From Ardenticatenaceae bacterium (GTDB lineage Bacteria; Chloroflexota; Anaerolineae; Promineifilales; Promineifilaceae): a stretch of DNA of 64,000 nucleotides. Both the position numbers and the translations under genes were made by a program. Position 1 is the first letter of the stretch. Every line of letters begins with the position of its first letter. The notes under the pieces are model-generated. The model had not been told where the DNA came from, made no database searches, and was given only the letters and a program-made list of their open reading frames with translations. The DNA lies in the NCBI GenBank assembly GCA_020634415.1, contig JACKBT010000020.1, positions 1 through 64,000 on the forward strand. The letters are read 5' to 3'. Below, piece by piece: positions 27,664-37,026 of this stretch.

Positions 27664-29886
27664 ATGCGTGACTTTAGAGGCTGGCAACGGCCGTTATTCC
27701 TCATTTTGATACTTTTTATCCTATTTGCAGGAGTTCATACTTACGTCATCCCCCCCTTTGAAGGCCCCGATGAGGCCCAGCATTATGCCTACATTCGCTG
27801 GCTGGCCGAGGGCAAGGGCTTTCCGCCACAGGGCGATGCGGCCTGGGACACACCAATTGAACAAGAGGGTGGGCAGCCGCCTTTATACTATTTATTAGCC
27901 TCTGTGCCGGCACGGCTGATAGATTTGGATGCACCAACGGCCGTTTACCAGGTCAACCCCCATTTTACAGGCCCCTTCCCCCGCGATTTCCCCGATAACG
28001 ATAACCGCGCCATTCATTACCCCAACGATGCCTGGCCCCTAAAAGGCGGCTGGCTGGCATTATTTATCGCCCGTTGGCTCACCCTCTCCTTCGGTGTCCT
28101 GCTGCTCATCTCCGTAAACGGCATCTTGCGGCAGCTTCTGCCCAATCAACCCCAGCTTGTCTGGTTGGGAACCTTCATGGTAGCAGTTACACCGCAAATC
28201 GTATTCATCAGCAGTGTGGCTTCCAATGATATTCCCTCGGCCGCATTAAGTACGTTGGCCTTATGGCTTTTCATCAGGCTCCTGAATGGTGAGGCCGCCA
28301 CAACACGCCGCATGGTGAGCATTGGTGTCATTTTGGGTTTGGCAGGGCTGGCAAAAGTAAGTGCGTTGGCGCTGGTTGCCCCTGTAGGTGCAGGATTGCT
28401 TTGGCTGTGGCGCTCGCACCGCTGGTCTTTAGCTGCGGCGTTGAGGGCTGGTGTGGCATTTTCAGCGGGCTTGCTTGTGAGTGCTGGCTGGTGGTTTGGG
28501 CGTGCCTGGTGGCTATATGGCACACCCCTGGGTTTAGAGTCTCACGACAAAACACCCTGGGCGATTCGTGATCCTTCTGAGGTGGCACATTTTATGGATC
28601 GCTGGCTGGAAGTCGGCCGTTCTTATTGGATGACCTATGGGTGGGGCACAATTCGGCCACATGGTTGGGTCTATAATGTGCTGTTATTTTTTGGGTTGTT
28701 AGCCCTGACAGGCTTGCTGGTTGCCTGGTGGCGGCGAAAATGGCCGCGTCGGATCAGCCAAATGGCCCCCATCTTGCTTGTGTTATTAGCCGGTGTTTTG
28801 GCACAGGCAGTATTCTTAGAGGTTTGGATGCACCGGGTTATTGCCCCATACGGCCGTTTACTCTACTCAACCATTAGCATTATCACCCTCTTCCTTATCA
28901 TCGGCTGGCACCAAATCCACCCCAAACTACCCCACATGGCCGTCACTTTCATAGCCTTCCTCTCCCTATCAGGCTTCTTCTTTGTCATGCTCCCCGCCTA
29001 CAATCGGCCCCCACCCCTAACGGCAAAGGAAATCGAAGCTCTACCTCCCTCACTCAACCTCTATTTTGGCTCTACGGCCGAACAACCTGTAGCGGAACTC
29101 ATCAGCGGCACAGTTGCACCCCATGTGACCAAGGCAGGAAAAATGCTGCAAGTTGATGTATGCTGGCGCACAATCGCCCCAACCGACACCGAATATACCA
29201 TTTTGGTTCACATCATTGGCCCCAACAATGCCCTCATCACCAACCGCCGTACTTATCCGGGGCTGGGACGTTACCCCTCAACACTTTGGCAGCCAGGAGA
29301 TGTGTTTTGTGATCCGATTCGGATGCCTACGTGGGATAGTTTTACGGAGACCAGACTATTTAAGGTAGAAGTCGCCCTTTTAGATGAGAAAAGCCAATCA
29401 CGCCTAAATATTTATGACGGACAAGGGTCTCCAGTGGCAGTGGCTTTTACCGATAACGTGAAGATAATTTCGCCATTTTCCCCAGAGCCTGTGGCTGTGT
29501 CCGCCGCAAATGGGGCCATCCAACTGCTTGAACATACAATTGCACAACCTGTTTGGGAAGCCGGGCAAACGCATCACTTTACTTTGCAATGGGGCGTTGC
29601 CAGCAAAGTGGAGCAAGATTACCAACTGTTTGTTCATTTGCGTGATCCCCTCACCAACGAGGTAATAGCCCAGGCTGATGGGCCACCTGTGGCCGGCTGG
29701 TATCCTACTTCTTGGTGGACATCTGGGGAGACGATTGCAGATGAGCGCACATTTGACTTATCTCCCGATGTGACCCCCGGTGCGTATAGTCTGGTGATTG
29801 GCTTTTATGATCTGGTCACAGGGCAGCGTTGGGGCGATGAGTATCAACTGGGCACAGTGGAAGTTGTGGCTCCAGCCTCAAACTGA
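27664..29886 (+). CDS. Membrane glycosyltransferase of the GT-C/GT39 type
   Basis: 740 residues. After the first membrane segment comes PPFEGPDEAQHYAY, the acidic loop motif of GT-C enzymes that take sugars from lipid-phosphate carriers. About ten further membrane segments run to residue about 445. The rest (about 460-740) is an exported beta-rich region with two similar halves (VDVCWRTIAPTDTEYTILVHIIG and FTLQWGVASKVEQDYQLFVHL). The acceptor is unknown. It is divergent from atpA and its stop overlaps the end of the convergent histidine kinase gene by nine bases. Confidence 0.8.
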   Translation: MRDFRGWQRPLFLILILFILFAGVHTYVIPPFEGPDEAQHYAYIRWLAEGKGFPPQGDAAWDTPIEQEGGQPPLYYLLASVPARLIDLDAPTAVYQVNPHFTGPFPRDFPDNDNRAIHYPNDAWPLKGGWLALFIARWLTLSFGVLLLISVNGILRQLLPNQPQLVWLGTFMVAVTPQIVFISSVASNDIPSAALSTLALWLFIRLLNGEAATTRRMVSIGVILGLAGLAKVSALALVAPVGAGLLWLWRSHRWSLAAALRAGVAFSAGLLVSAGWWFGRAWWLYGTPLGLESHDKTPWAIRDPSEVAHFMDRWLEVGRSYWMTYGWGTIRPHGWVYNVLLFFGLLALTGLLVAWWRRKWPRRISQMAPILLVLLAGVLAQAVFLEVWMHRVIAPYGRLLYSTISIITLFLIIGWHQIHPKLPHMAVTFIAFLSLSGFFFVMLPAYNRPPPLTAKEIEALPPSLNLYFGSTAEQPVAELISGTVAPHVTKAGKMLQVDVCWRTIAPTDTEYTILVHIIGPNNALITNRRTYPGLGRYPSTLWQPGDVFCDPIRMPTWDSFTETRLFKVEVALLDEKSQSRLNIYDGQGSPVAVAFTDNVKIISPFSPEPVAVSAANGAIQLLEHTIAQPVWEAGQTHHFTLQWGVASKVEQDYQLFVHLRDPLTNEVIAQADGPPVAGWYPTSWWTSGETIADERTFDLSPDVTPGAYSLVIGFYDLVTGQRWGDEYQLGTVEVVAPASN

Positions 29887-32316
29887 AATGGTGGGCAGTT
29901 GTAAATAGAAGGTGCTGCCTTGCCCTTCTTCGCTTTCTACCCAAATTTGCCCCTGATGGGATTTAACGATGGATTTAACTAAAGCCAAACCCAATCCCAC
30001 GCCACTGGCAGCGGCGGGAGCCGCCCGGTAAAACATTTCAAAGATGTGTGGCTGCTGTTCGGCAGGAATGCCGATGCCTTCGTCTTGTACGCTTAGCAGC
30101 AGCGTTTCTGGCTGGTTTTTGGCGGTGATGGTGATGGTGTGATCGGCCGTTGAATATTTGATGGCGTTATCTACCAAATTGCTAACGGCCGATCGCAACT
30201 GCGTCGCATCCCCTTCCACCGCTGGCAGCGATTCCTCCGTTTGCAGCACCAACTTGATATGATTTGCCAGAGCAATCCCCTCAAAATCATTCACCACATC
30301 TCTGATAATCTGCCCAATATCACAGGGATGCTTTTGCTGCTGCCAGCGCGTATTCACTTTCGCCAGCTCCAGCAAACCCGTCACCATATTCATCATCCGG
30401 TCTGTTGAACTGAGAATATGGTTCACAAAGACTTCCTGTTCTTCATTCAACGGCCCCATATAACTCAAATTTTGGGCAAACCCGGCAATGGCATTCAACG
30501 GTGCCCGCATATCATGAGAAACAGTGGCAATAAACAAGTCTTTTGCTTCCTCTAACTCTTGCAGAGAAGTAATGTCTTGCAGAATGAGAATACGGCCGTG
30601 TTGAGGAATAGGAGCCACACGCGGCACCCACACCGAGCCATCCTTTAAGACAATGCGCTCATAAAGCGGCAAATCCTTCAACTCACTAATAGGACGTGTC
30701 AAAATCACCCCCAGCACAGGCGGCTCCACCACCTCCAGCACCGGCTTACCAATTGCCTCATTCGTCAATCCCAAGCGGGTGCGAGCCACCTGATTAAGCA
30801 GATGCAAATTATTATCGCCATCCGTAATCAAAATAGGGCTGGTATTGTGTTCTAACGTTGCTTCCAGATGTTGTTTACGCGCTTCGGCTTCCTTATAAAG
30901 CTGTGCGTTGTTAACAGCAATGGCCACGGCCGAGCCAATAGACATCGCCCGCTCTACATCAGCATCATCAAAACCCCCTTTTTTATTAAGCAATTCCATC
31001 GCCCCAATAATCTCGCCGCGTGAAATCAAAGGAATGCAAAGCAAAGAGCGCGTCTGAAACTTAGTCAGATCATCCAACACACGATAATGGCGGGGATGAG
31101 AAGCCACATCATTGGTATAGATTCGCTTGCCTGTTTTGGTGACATAGCCCACAAACCCCACCCCCAGCGGCACTTCATACTGCTTAAGCACATCGCTGGC
31201 TGTGCCCACATTCGCCAACACCTTCAACATCTCCGCCTTTTTATCCAGCAGCCAGATAGAAGAAGCCTCAATATCCCAGCCATCATGCACCAACTGAATG
31301 GTCAAATCCACGATCTCGTCGAGATTAAGGCTGGAAGTTAAAGTACGCGTAATACCAATTAACTGATTCAGATCGGCTACCCCGGCCGCCAAAGCCTGGT
31401 CGGCTGCCTGAAAGACCTGCGCATTTTCCAGCGCAATGGCCGCATAATCGGCTAGAAATGAAAGCAAGAATTCATCCCGCTGGCTGAAGGCTTGGTTGGC
31501 CTGCAAATTACTAACCCCTAACACACCCATCGTAACCCCCCGCAGTTTCAGGGGCACAAACAGAACGGCACGCACAAAGAAATCCTCACCAATAACCAGG
31601 CCCTCATCATGGAAGTTAGACTGGCGCAAAGGCTGCCCATTTTGCACCACTTCTCCGGCCAGGGAGGTTGTCATAGACAGTTTAGGGCGACGGGCGAGCC
31701 GTTCGTGGCGGGTGTAAGGATGCAGCCATTCATCATCTTCACCTACCATCCAAATGGTACTTTCCTCGGCTCCCGTAAGATGGGTAGAGGCTTCTAACAC
31801 TCTTTCTAGAACTTGGTCCACACTCAGCAAGGAGGTGATGGCTTTGCCAATGTTAAACAGGGTATTCATTTCTTGATTTTGTCGGCTCAATTCTACTTTT
31901 AAGCGACGCACTTCTTCGGCTAATTGAACCTTGTCAAGGTGTAAACGGGATTCCGTTAAGGCCCGCTCGACAGCTCCGGCGATCTCCTCAATGGTAAAGG
32001 GCTTGATGATGTAGTCACGCGCACCCAAACGAAAGGCGGCGATGGCACTTTGCTCGGAGCCATAACCCGTTACCAGAATCACAGGAATGTTAATGGATTC
32101 TTTAACCATCTCTTGCATGATTTCGATGCCTGTCATGTCTGGCAGGTTAAAGTCCATCATGATGAGGTCTGGCTGTTGGCTGCGAATGAGTTGGAGGCCG
32201 GAACGGCCGTTATACGCCGCCATCGTCTGATAACCAAAAGCAGGCAAAACCCGCTCTGCAAGATGGTCTACAATCTGTTTGCTATCGTCAATGATCAGTA
32301 TACGTTCACCGCTCAT
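29878..32316 (-). CDS. Hybrid sensor histidine kinase: receiver, two GAF, PAS, HisKA, HATPase
   Basis: 812 residues from MSGERILIIDD (an ATG 7 codons earlier is possible). The receiver (1-120) has its phospho-acceptor Asp in LIMMDFNLPDMTG (about 55). A coiled segment leads to GAF1 (about 155-305), GAF2 (about 320-480) and PAS (about 490-595). The HisKA box is VSHDMRAPLNAI, and the ATPase shows N-box NLVDNAIKYS, DEGIGIP and GVGLGLALVKSIV. With the receiver at the N-terminus, it probably gets phosphate from another kinase and relays it onward. No membrane segment, so it is cytoplasmic. No partner regulator is adjacent. Confidence 0.92.
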   Translation of the reverse strand: MSGERILIIDDSKQIVDHLAERVLPAFGYQTMAAYNGRSGLQLIRSQQPDLIMMDFNLPDMTGIEIMQEMVKESINIPVILVTGYGSEQSAIAAFRLGARDYIIKPFTIEEIAGAVERALTESRLHLDKVQLAEEVRRLKVELSRQNQEMNTLFNIGKAITSLLSVDQVLERVLEASTHLTGAEESTIWMVGEDDEWLHPYTRHERLARRPKLSMTTSLAGEVVQNGQPLRQSNFHDEGLVIGEDFFVRAVLFVPLKLRGVTMGVLGVSNLQANQAFSQRDEFLLSFLADYAAIALENAQVFQAADQALAAGVADLNQLIGITRTLTSSLNLDEIVDLTIQLVHDGWDIEASSIWLLDKKAEMLKVLANVGTASDVLKQYEVPLGVGFVGYVTKTGKRIYTNDVASHPRHYRVLDDLTKFQTRSLLCIPLISRGEIIGAMELLNKKGGFDDADVERAMSIGSAVAIAVNNAQLYKEAEARKQHLEATLEHNTSPILITDGDNNLHLLNQVARTRLGLTNEAIGKPVLEVVEPPVLGVILTRPISELKDLPLYERIVLKDGSVWVPRVAPIPQHGRILILQDITSLQELEEAKDLFIATVSHDMRAPLNAIAGFAQNLSYMGPLNEEQEVFVNHILSSTDRMMNMVTGLLELAKVNTRWQQQKHPCDIGQIIRDVVNDFEGIALANHIKLVLQTEESLPAVEGDATQLRSAVSNLVDNAIKYSTADHTITITAKNQPETLLLSVQDEGIGIPAEQQPHIFEMFYRAAPAAASGVGLGLALVKSIVKSHQGQIWVESEEGQGSTFYLQLPTISV

Positions 32317-32407
32317 ACTTTGGCCTGCTGGGTACAATTTAGCAGATTATAGCATAGGCGTGAGAATCTTGACACGTCAGTAAACTCCATGTAACCTCGC
32401 CTTAAGT

Positions 32408-32475
32408 ACGAAGAGTGGAGACTAGAGATTAGAGACTAGAGATTGATGAATCTCCAGTCTCTAATCTCCACTCTC
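32408..32475. repeat. GGAGACT/AGAGATT heptamer hairpin upstream of hutU
   Basis: GAGTGGAGACTAGAGATTAGAGACTAGAGATT is mirrored by AATCTCCAGTCTCTAATCTCCACTC. It lies just before the hutU ribosome-binding site. Confidence 0.85.
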
Positions 32476-32504
32476 CCAAACCGTCATTTCCACCGGAGGT
32501 TCCC

Positions 32505-34151
32505 ATGACCCGCATTGTCCGCGCCCCAACTGGCACCCAATTACACTGCAAAGGCTGGCTGCAAGAAGCCGCCTACCGCATGATCCAAAACAACCTCGAC
32601 CCCGAAGTCGCTGGCGACCCCGAAAACCTCATCGTCTATGGAGGACGTGGCCGCGCTGCCCGCAACTGGCCGGCGTTTGATGCCATCTTGCAAAGCCTGC
32701 GCGAATTAGAAGACGACGAGACATTGCTGGTGCAAAGCGGCAAACCCGTTGCCGTCTTCCGCACCCACCGCGATGCGCCGCGTGTTCTCATCGCCAACTC
32801 CAACATGGTTCCCCACTGGGCCACCCAGGCCAACTTCGACAAATGGGAGGCTGAAGGGCTGATCATGTATGGGCAGATGACGGCCGGTTCCTGGATTTAC
32901 ATCGGCACTCAGGGCATTTTGCAGGGGACGTATGAGACGTTTGGCGCGTTGGCGCGGCAGGCGGATTGGGGATCGCTGAAGGGTAAGTGGGTGTTAACGG
33001 CCGGTTTGGGCGAAATGGGCGGCGCCCAGCCGTTGGCCGTAACCATGAACGAGGGTGTGGGGCTTGTGGTGGAAGTAGACGAATGGCGGGCGCGGCGGCG
33101 GCTGGAACATCGCTACATTGATGAGGTGAGCGAGGATTTGGAAGATGCGCTGCGCCGAGTGCAGCATTATGTGGAACGGCAAGAACCGCGCTCTATCGGC
33201 CTCATCGCCAACGCCGCCGATATTTTCCCGCAACTGCTAGAACGCAATATCACGCCCGATGTGGTCACGGATCAGACATCGGCGCATGATTATTTTGCTT
33301 ACTTCCCGCACAACATGAGCTTTGAGGAGGCCAAAAAGCTGCGCGATGAGAACCCCGACGAGTTTGTACGCCTGTCGGGGCAGAGTATGGCGGTGCATTG
33401 TGCGGCGATGGTGGAGATGCAGAAGCGGGGGGCGATTGTGTTTGATTATGGCAATAATTTGCGGCAGCGGGCTTTTGATGCGGGCGTTGCCGATGCGTTT
33501 AGTTATCCGGGGTTTGTGCCGGCTTATGTACGGCCGTTATTCTGTGAAGGCAAAGGCCCCTTCCGTTGGGTCGCCCTCAGCGGCGACCCCGAAGACATCT
33601 ACGCCACCGACCGCGCCATCTTGGAACTGTTCCCCGAAGATGAACATCTGCACCGCTGGCTTACGATGGCCCAGGAGCAGGTGCATTTTCAAGGGCTGCC
33701 TGCCCGCATCTGCTGGCTGGGGTATGGCGAACGCCACTTAGCGGGGTTGAAGTTTAATGAGATGGTAGCCCGCGGTGAGGTGAAAGCGCCGATTGTGATC
33801 GGCCGTGATCATCTGGATGCCGGTTCCGTCGCCAGCCCCAACCGCGAGACGGAGGGCATGAAGGATGGCTCGGATGCCATTGGTGACTGGCCGATTTTGA
33901 ATGCCCTGATTAACACGGCCAGCGGCGCGACCTGGGTGAGCTTTCATCATGGCGGCGGCGTGGGCATTGGCTACAGCCTGCACGCAGGGCAGGTGATTGT
34001 GGCCGATGGCACGCCGGAAGCAGCGGCGCGGCTGGAACGGGTGCTGACGGTTGATCCCGGTATGGGTGTGGTGCGGCATGTGGATGCGGGTTATGAGCGG
34101 GCGGTGGAGGTAGCGAAGGAACGTGGAGTGAAGATTCCGATGATGCCGTAA
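32505..34151 (+). CDS. hutU: Urocanate hydratase
   Basis: 548 residues, the normal length. RBS CCGGAGG is 6 bases before the ATG. Family blocks include [11 protein letters not shown] near the N-terminus, [34 protein letters not shown], the NAD-binding [15 protein letters not shown], and the catalytic cysteine in [13 protein letters not shown], followed by [18 protein letters not shown]. It converts urocanate to imidazolone propionate in histidine breakdown. No other hut gene is nearby, so the pathway is dispersed. Confidence 0.96.
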   Translation: MTRIVRAPTGTQLHCKGWLQEAAYRMIQNNLDPEVAGDPENLIVYGGRGRAARNWPAFDAILQSLRELEDDETLLVQSGKPVAVFRTHRDAPRVLIANSNMVPHWATQANFDKWEAEGLIMYGQMTAGSWIYIGTQGILQGTYETFGALARQADWGSLKGKWVLTAGLGEMGGAQPLAVTMNEGVGLVVEVDEWRARRRLEHRYIDEVSEDLEDALRRVQHYVERQEPRSIGLIANAADIFPQLLERNITPDVVTDQTSAHDYFAYFPHNMSFEEAKKLRDENPDEFVRLSGQSMAVHCAAMVEMQKRGAIVFDYGNNLRQRAFDAGVADAFSYPGFVPAYVRPLFCEGKGPFRWVALSGDPEDIYATDRAILELFPEDEHLHRWLTMAQEQVHFQGLPARICWLGYGERHLAGLKFNEMVARGEVKAPIVIGRDHLDAGSVASPNRETEGMKDGSDAIGDWPILNALINTASGATWVSFHHGGGVGIGYSLHAGQVIVADGTPEAAARLERVLTVDPGMGVVRHVDAGYERAVEVAKERGVKIPMMP

Positions 34152-34178
34152 TTACGTTATTGCGTAATTACGTAATTA
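34152..34178. repeat. TAATTACG octamer repeat
   Basis: TTACGTTATTGCGTAATTACGTAATTA is an imperfect palindrome that fills the gap between hutU and the radical SAM gene. It is related to the 7.65-kb hairpin. Confidence 0.6.
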
Positions 34179-34182
34179 GACC

Positions 34183-35241
34183 ATGTATGCTTTAGAGGAT
34201 GTGGCAATGGATGAGGTGGGCTTTAGAACGGCCGTCGCCCAAGCCCTGCCCTACAAACCCTTATACGTCAAAATCAAGTTGGTGTGGACGTGCAACTTGC
34301 GCTGCGGCATGTGTAACCATTGGCGCGAGAAGCAGGAAAAACCCCTGCACATCGGCCAATTCAAAGCCATCGTAGACGAATTGGCCGAACTCGGCTGCCA
34401 AAAAATCCACATCACCGGCGGCGAACCAACGTTGTACCCCGATCTCGTCGAACTGATCCGCCACATCCGCCAGCACGACATCCGCGTCAACATGACCACC
34501 AACGCCACCCTCATCACCAAAGATAGAGCCAGGGCGTTGGCCGAGGCTGGTCTGCACCGTGTCAACGTCTCTATTGACAGCCCAGAGCGCAAAATCCATG
34601 ACAAAGTGCGCGGCGTGCATGGCGCATGGAAAAAGACCACCAAAGGCATCGGCTATTTGCGGCGGCGGCTGAAAAAGGGGCAGGTCTGCATCAACACCGT
34701 CGTCGGCCGCAGCAACTACCAAAGCCTGGTGGCGCTGCCCGATTTGGCCCACGAGTTGGGAGCCAACCAGCTAAACCTGATTCCCTTAGATGAGCATACG
34801 GGCGACCTCTTCCGCCTGAACAAGAAGCAGATCAAGGATTACAACGCCAATATTGCCCCCGTGATTGCCGAAAAAGGGCTGGCGTATGGCCTGATTCAGG
34901 ATGTACGCGAGGCCTATCCCTTTGGCATGAGGCCGCACGAGATTAACTTGACGAAAGACGGGCTGTACGCGCAGGGCTATTATGAACAGCACCGCTGTTT
35001 TGCGCCCTGGACTCATGCGCTGATTGACCATATGGGGCGGGTGGGCGTGTGCTGTATGCTGCGCGAGAAGCCAATTATGGGCAATCTGCACGAGCAGTCG
35101 TTTAAGCAGGTGTGGGAGGGGGAAAATTATATCGCCCTGCGCAGTAGTTCGTCGCTGCCGATGTTTGCCGAATGCCGCCAGTGTGATGACTTTGTGGGGC
35201 AGAATAGGCGGTTGGGGGAGATTTTGGAAATTGGGGATTAG
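34183..35241 (+). CDS. Radical SAM protein with SPASM-type C-terminus
   Basis: 352 residues. The iron-sulfur motif is CNLRCGMC (C-x3-C-x2-C) at about 36-43, followed by HITGGEPTLYPD (GGE) and NVSIDSPE. The C-terminal region has CFAPWTHALIDHMGRVGVCCM and CRQC cysteines, a SPASM-like auxiliary cluster. SPASM enzymes modify peptides, sugars or cofactors; no precursor peptide gene is seen nearby, so the substrate is unknown. The start could also be an ATG at 34,207 (MDEVGF). Confidence 0.85.
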   Translation: MYALEDVAMDEVGFRTAVAQALPYKPLYVKIKLVWTCNLRCGMCNHWREKQEKPLHIGQFKAIVDELAELGCQKIHITGGEPTLYPDLVELIRHIRQHDIRVNMTTNATLITKDRARALAEAGLHRVNVSIDSPERKIHDKVRGVHGAWKKTTKGIGYLRRRLKKGQVCINTVVGRSNYQSLVALPDLAHELGANQLNLIPLDEHTGDLFRLNKKQIKDYNANIAPVIAEKGLAYGLIQDVREAYPFGMRPHEINLTKDGLYAQGYYEQHRCFAPWTHALIDHMGRVGVCCMLREKPIMGNLHEQSFKQVWEGENYIALRSSSSLPMFAECRQCDDFVGQNRRLGEILEIGD

Positions 35242-35295
35242 AGACTGGAGACTGGGGACTGGTCCAATCTCTAATCTCTAGTCCCCAGTCTCTCC
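35234..35295. repeat. GGAGACT heptamer hairpin
   Basis: TTAGAGACTGGAGACTGGGGACTGG pairs with CCAATCTCTAATCTCTAGTCCCCAGTCTC. It separates the convergent radical SAM and zinc-protein genes and overlaps both gene ends. Confidence 0.85.
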
Positions 35296-35583
35296 CTAAC
35301 TCAAATCTGCAAAGGTGTCACTCTCGTCGTAGTTGTCGTCGAAAATGTCGGTGACGTAAAAGGTGGCGAGGTCGTCTTCGGTGAAGGTGCGGGCGGTGGC
35401 GGCGATGGCCACGGGCTGTTCTAGCCCTTGTTGGCAGGCGGTGCAGATGAGGCCACCCTGCTCGATGCTGAGATGTTCATCGCAAAATTGACGGCCGCAT
35501 TTTTGGCATTTGCTTACGGCGCGGTGGGGACATTTATGGGGGACGAGGTAGCCGACGATCATTTCACAGGTGGTTGCTGCCAT
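35296..35583 (-). CDS. Small treble-clef-like zinc protein
   Basis: 95 residues with a good AAGGAG ribosome site. Residues about 17-55 have the spacing HKCPH...CQKCGRQFCDEHL...CTAC, eight potential Cys/His zinc ligands resembling B-box or AN1-like fingers. The C-terminal 40 residues are acidic and disordered-looking (FDDNYDESDTFAD). I do not recognise a named family. It may be a protein- or RNA-binding adaptor. Confidence 0.7.
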   Translation of the reverse strand: MAATTCEMIVGYLVPHKCPHRAVSKCQKCGRQFCDEHLSIEQGGLICTACQQGLEQPVAIAATARTFTEDDLATFYVTDIFDDNYDESDTFADLS

Positions 35584-35808
35584 TTTTGTTTCTCCTTAAC
35601 TGGATTTTACCTATGTGAGGGGGATGTGGGCAAGAATGGTGTGGCGGGTGGCGAAACGGCCGTTGGCGACAAGCCCATCTATGCACAATTCATCTCTCAA
35701 CCTCATACCTCGTGGCCCTATTCACACCGGCATTTGGCCCCTCTTTACCATTCAACAACTACCCGATCCACTTAGATTAGCTTACTTGCCTTTCTACCTT
35801 GCGTCCAT

Positions 35809-36828
35809 TCAAGGTAAAAGTGCGCAACGGAAACCAGCCCAATTTATGGCTTTGGTTGGATAAAGTCCCTGGCTGCGATCAGCGGCCATTACCACGCGTA
35901 CATCACCATTCCAACTGCCACCACGCAGCACACGATAGGTTCCAGTAACCGGCCCTTGAGGGTTTTCATACGCAGATTGACCGTAGTACAAGGATGAGCG
36001 GTAATCCTGCACCCACTCGAATACGTTTCCCGCCATATCTAAAACGCCATAATAGCTGGTGCCAGCAGGATAACTGCCAACGGGGGCCGTGTATTGATAA
36101 CCATCATCCTGAGTCATATCCGCATAGGCAACACCAAGATTCTTGTCTCCGTAATTCAACAATTTTTCCGTTGGATTTTGATCTCCCCAGGGATACCTGG
36201 CTGCCTGACTCGTTTCTGGGTTCCAGCGAGCCGCCTTTTCCCATTCGGCTTCTGTAGGCAGCCGTCGGCCAGCCCAAGTGCAATAAGCCACTGCATCATT
36301 CCAGCTTACCTGCACAACAGGATGGTTTTCTAATCCCTGAATAGAGGTATCTGGACCATGGGGATGCTGCCAATCTGCACCGGTGACTTCTGCCCCTTTC
36401 TCAGTCTGGATGGAGAATATTAGGGACTTTCCCATTTTCTCAGCATCTGTTTCATATCCTGTTTCCTCAACAAATTGGGCAAACATAGCGTTGGTTACTT
36501 CTGTTTGATCAATCCAATAAGCATCCAGGTAAACGCCATGCACCGGTTTCTGGAGATCATACCATTCAGGTGGACAGTCGCCTTCTTCTGGATGTTCGAT
36601 AAGGGCGATCTCATTGCACTTTTCGAGAGCAAACTCAATTTCGGCCTCATTGCTCCCCATATCGAATTCACCAGCGGGAACAAATACCAATACCATTCCA
36701 TCTTTTGGCGACTCCCAGGTATCACCGGGAGCTGCTTCTGTGGGCAACTTGTTTTGTGAGCAACCCACAAAGGCGATCAGCAGCAAACAGTAACAAGCAT
36801 AGGGCGTTTTTCTTGGCGATTTTCTCAT
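35809..36828 (-). CDS. Lipoprotein with formylglycine-generating-enzyme-like (SUMF1) domain, no catalytic cysteines
   Basis: 339 residues from MRKSPRK (an ATG 8 codons upstream is possible). A lipobox-like LLLIAFVGC suggests a lipoprotein. The SUMF1 fold spans about 45-339: VPAGEFDMGSNEAE, VYLDAYWIDQTEVTNAMFAQFV, HPVVQVSWNDAVAYCTWAGRRLPTEAEWE, GNVFEWVQDY, RVLRGGSWNGDVRVV and GFRCALLP. True sulfatase-activating enzymes have two cysteines in the GGSY-C-x4-C loop; here that loop reads GGSWNGDVRVVM, so formylglycine synthesis is unlikely. It may be a binding or structural member. Confidence 0.85.
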   Translation of the reverse strand: MRKSPRKTPYACYCLLLIAFVGCSQNKLPTEAAPGDTWESPKDGMVLVFVPAGEFDMGSNEAEIEFALEKCNEIALIEHPEEGDCPPEWYDLQKPVHGVYLDAYWIDQTEVTNAMFAQFVEETGYETDAEKMGKSLIFSIQTEKGAEVTGADWQHPHGPDTSIQGLENHPVVQVSWNDAVAYCTWAGRRLPTEAEWEKAARWNPETSQAARYPWGDQNPTEKLLNYGDKNLGVAYADMTQDDGYQYTAPVGSYPAGTSYYGVLDMAGNVFEWVQDYRSSLYYGQSAYENPQGPVTGTYRVLRGGSWNGDVRVVMAADRSQGLYPTKAINWAGFRCALLP

Positions 36829-37026
36829 CACATCTCTTTGTTTTGGTGGCATGTTGCTGAATAGATAAAAGATGGATTTTATTCAGCACGGCGGCTGGAT
36901 AAAGCACAATATGCCACTAAAATCATGAAGCGCATAGTATAAATTTCAGGGGGGGCGGAAGCAAGATAGTGGAAACATTTCCACAGTTGGTTGCCGTCAC
37001 TACCTCACTGCCTATAATAGCCATCC

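Noticed and set aside
27472..27687. A 71-codon minus-strand frame upstream of atpA, considered as a possible atpH remnant
   Set aside because: The translation has no resemblance to the delta subunit and it overlaps the start of the divergent membrane transferase.
35428..35863. Two small plus-strand frames in the gap before the SUMF1-like gene
   Set aside because: No recognisable motif, no good ribosome site, and they run into genes on the other strand.
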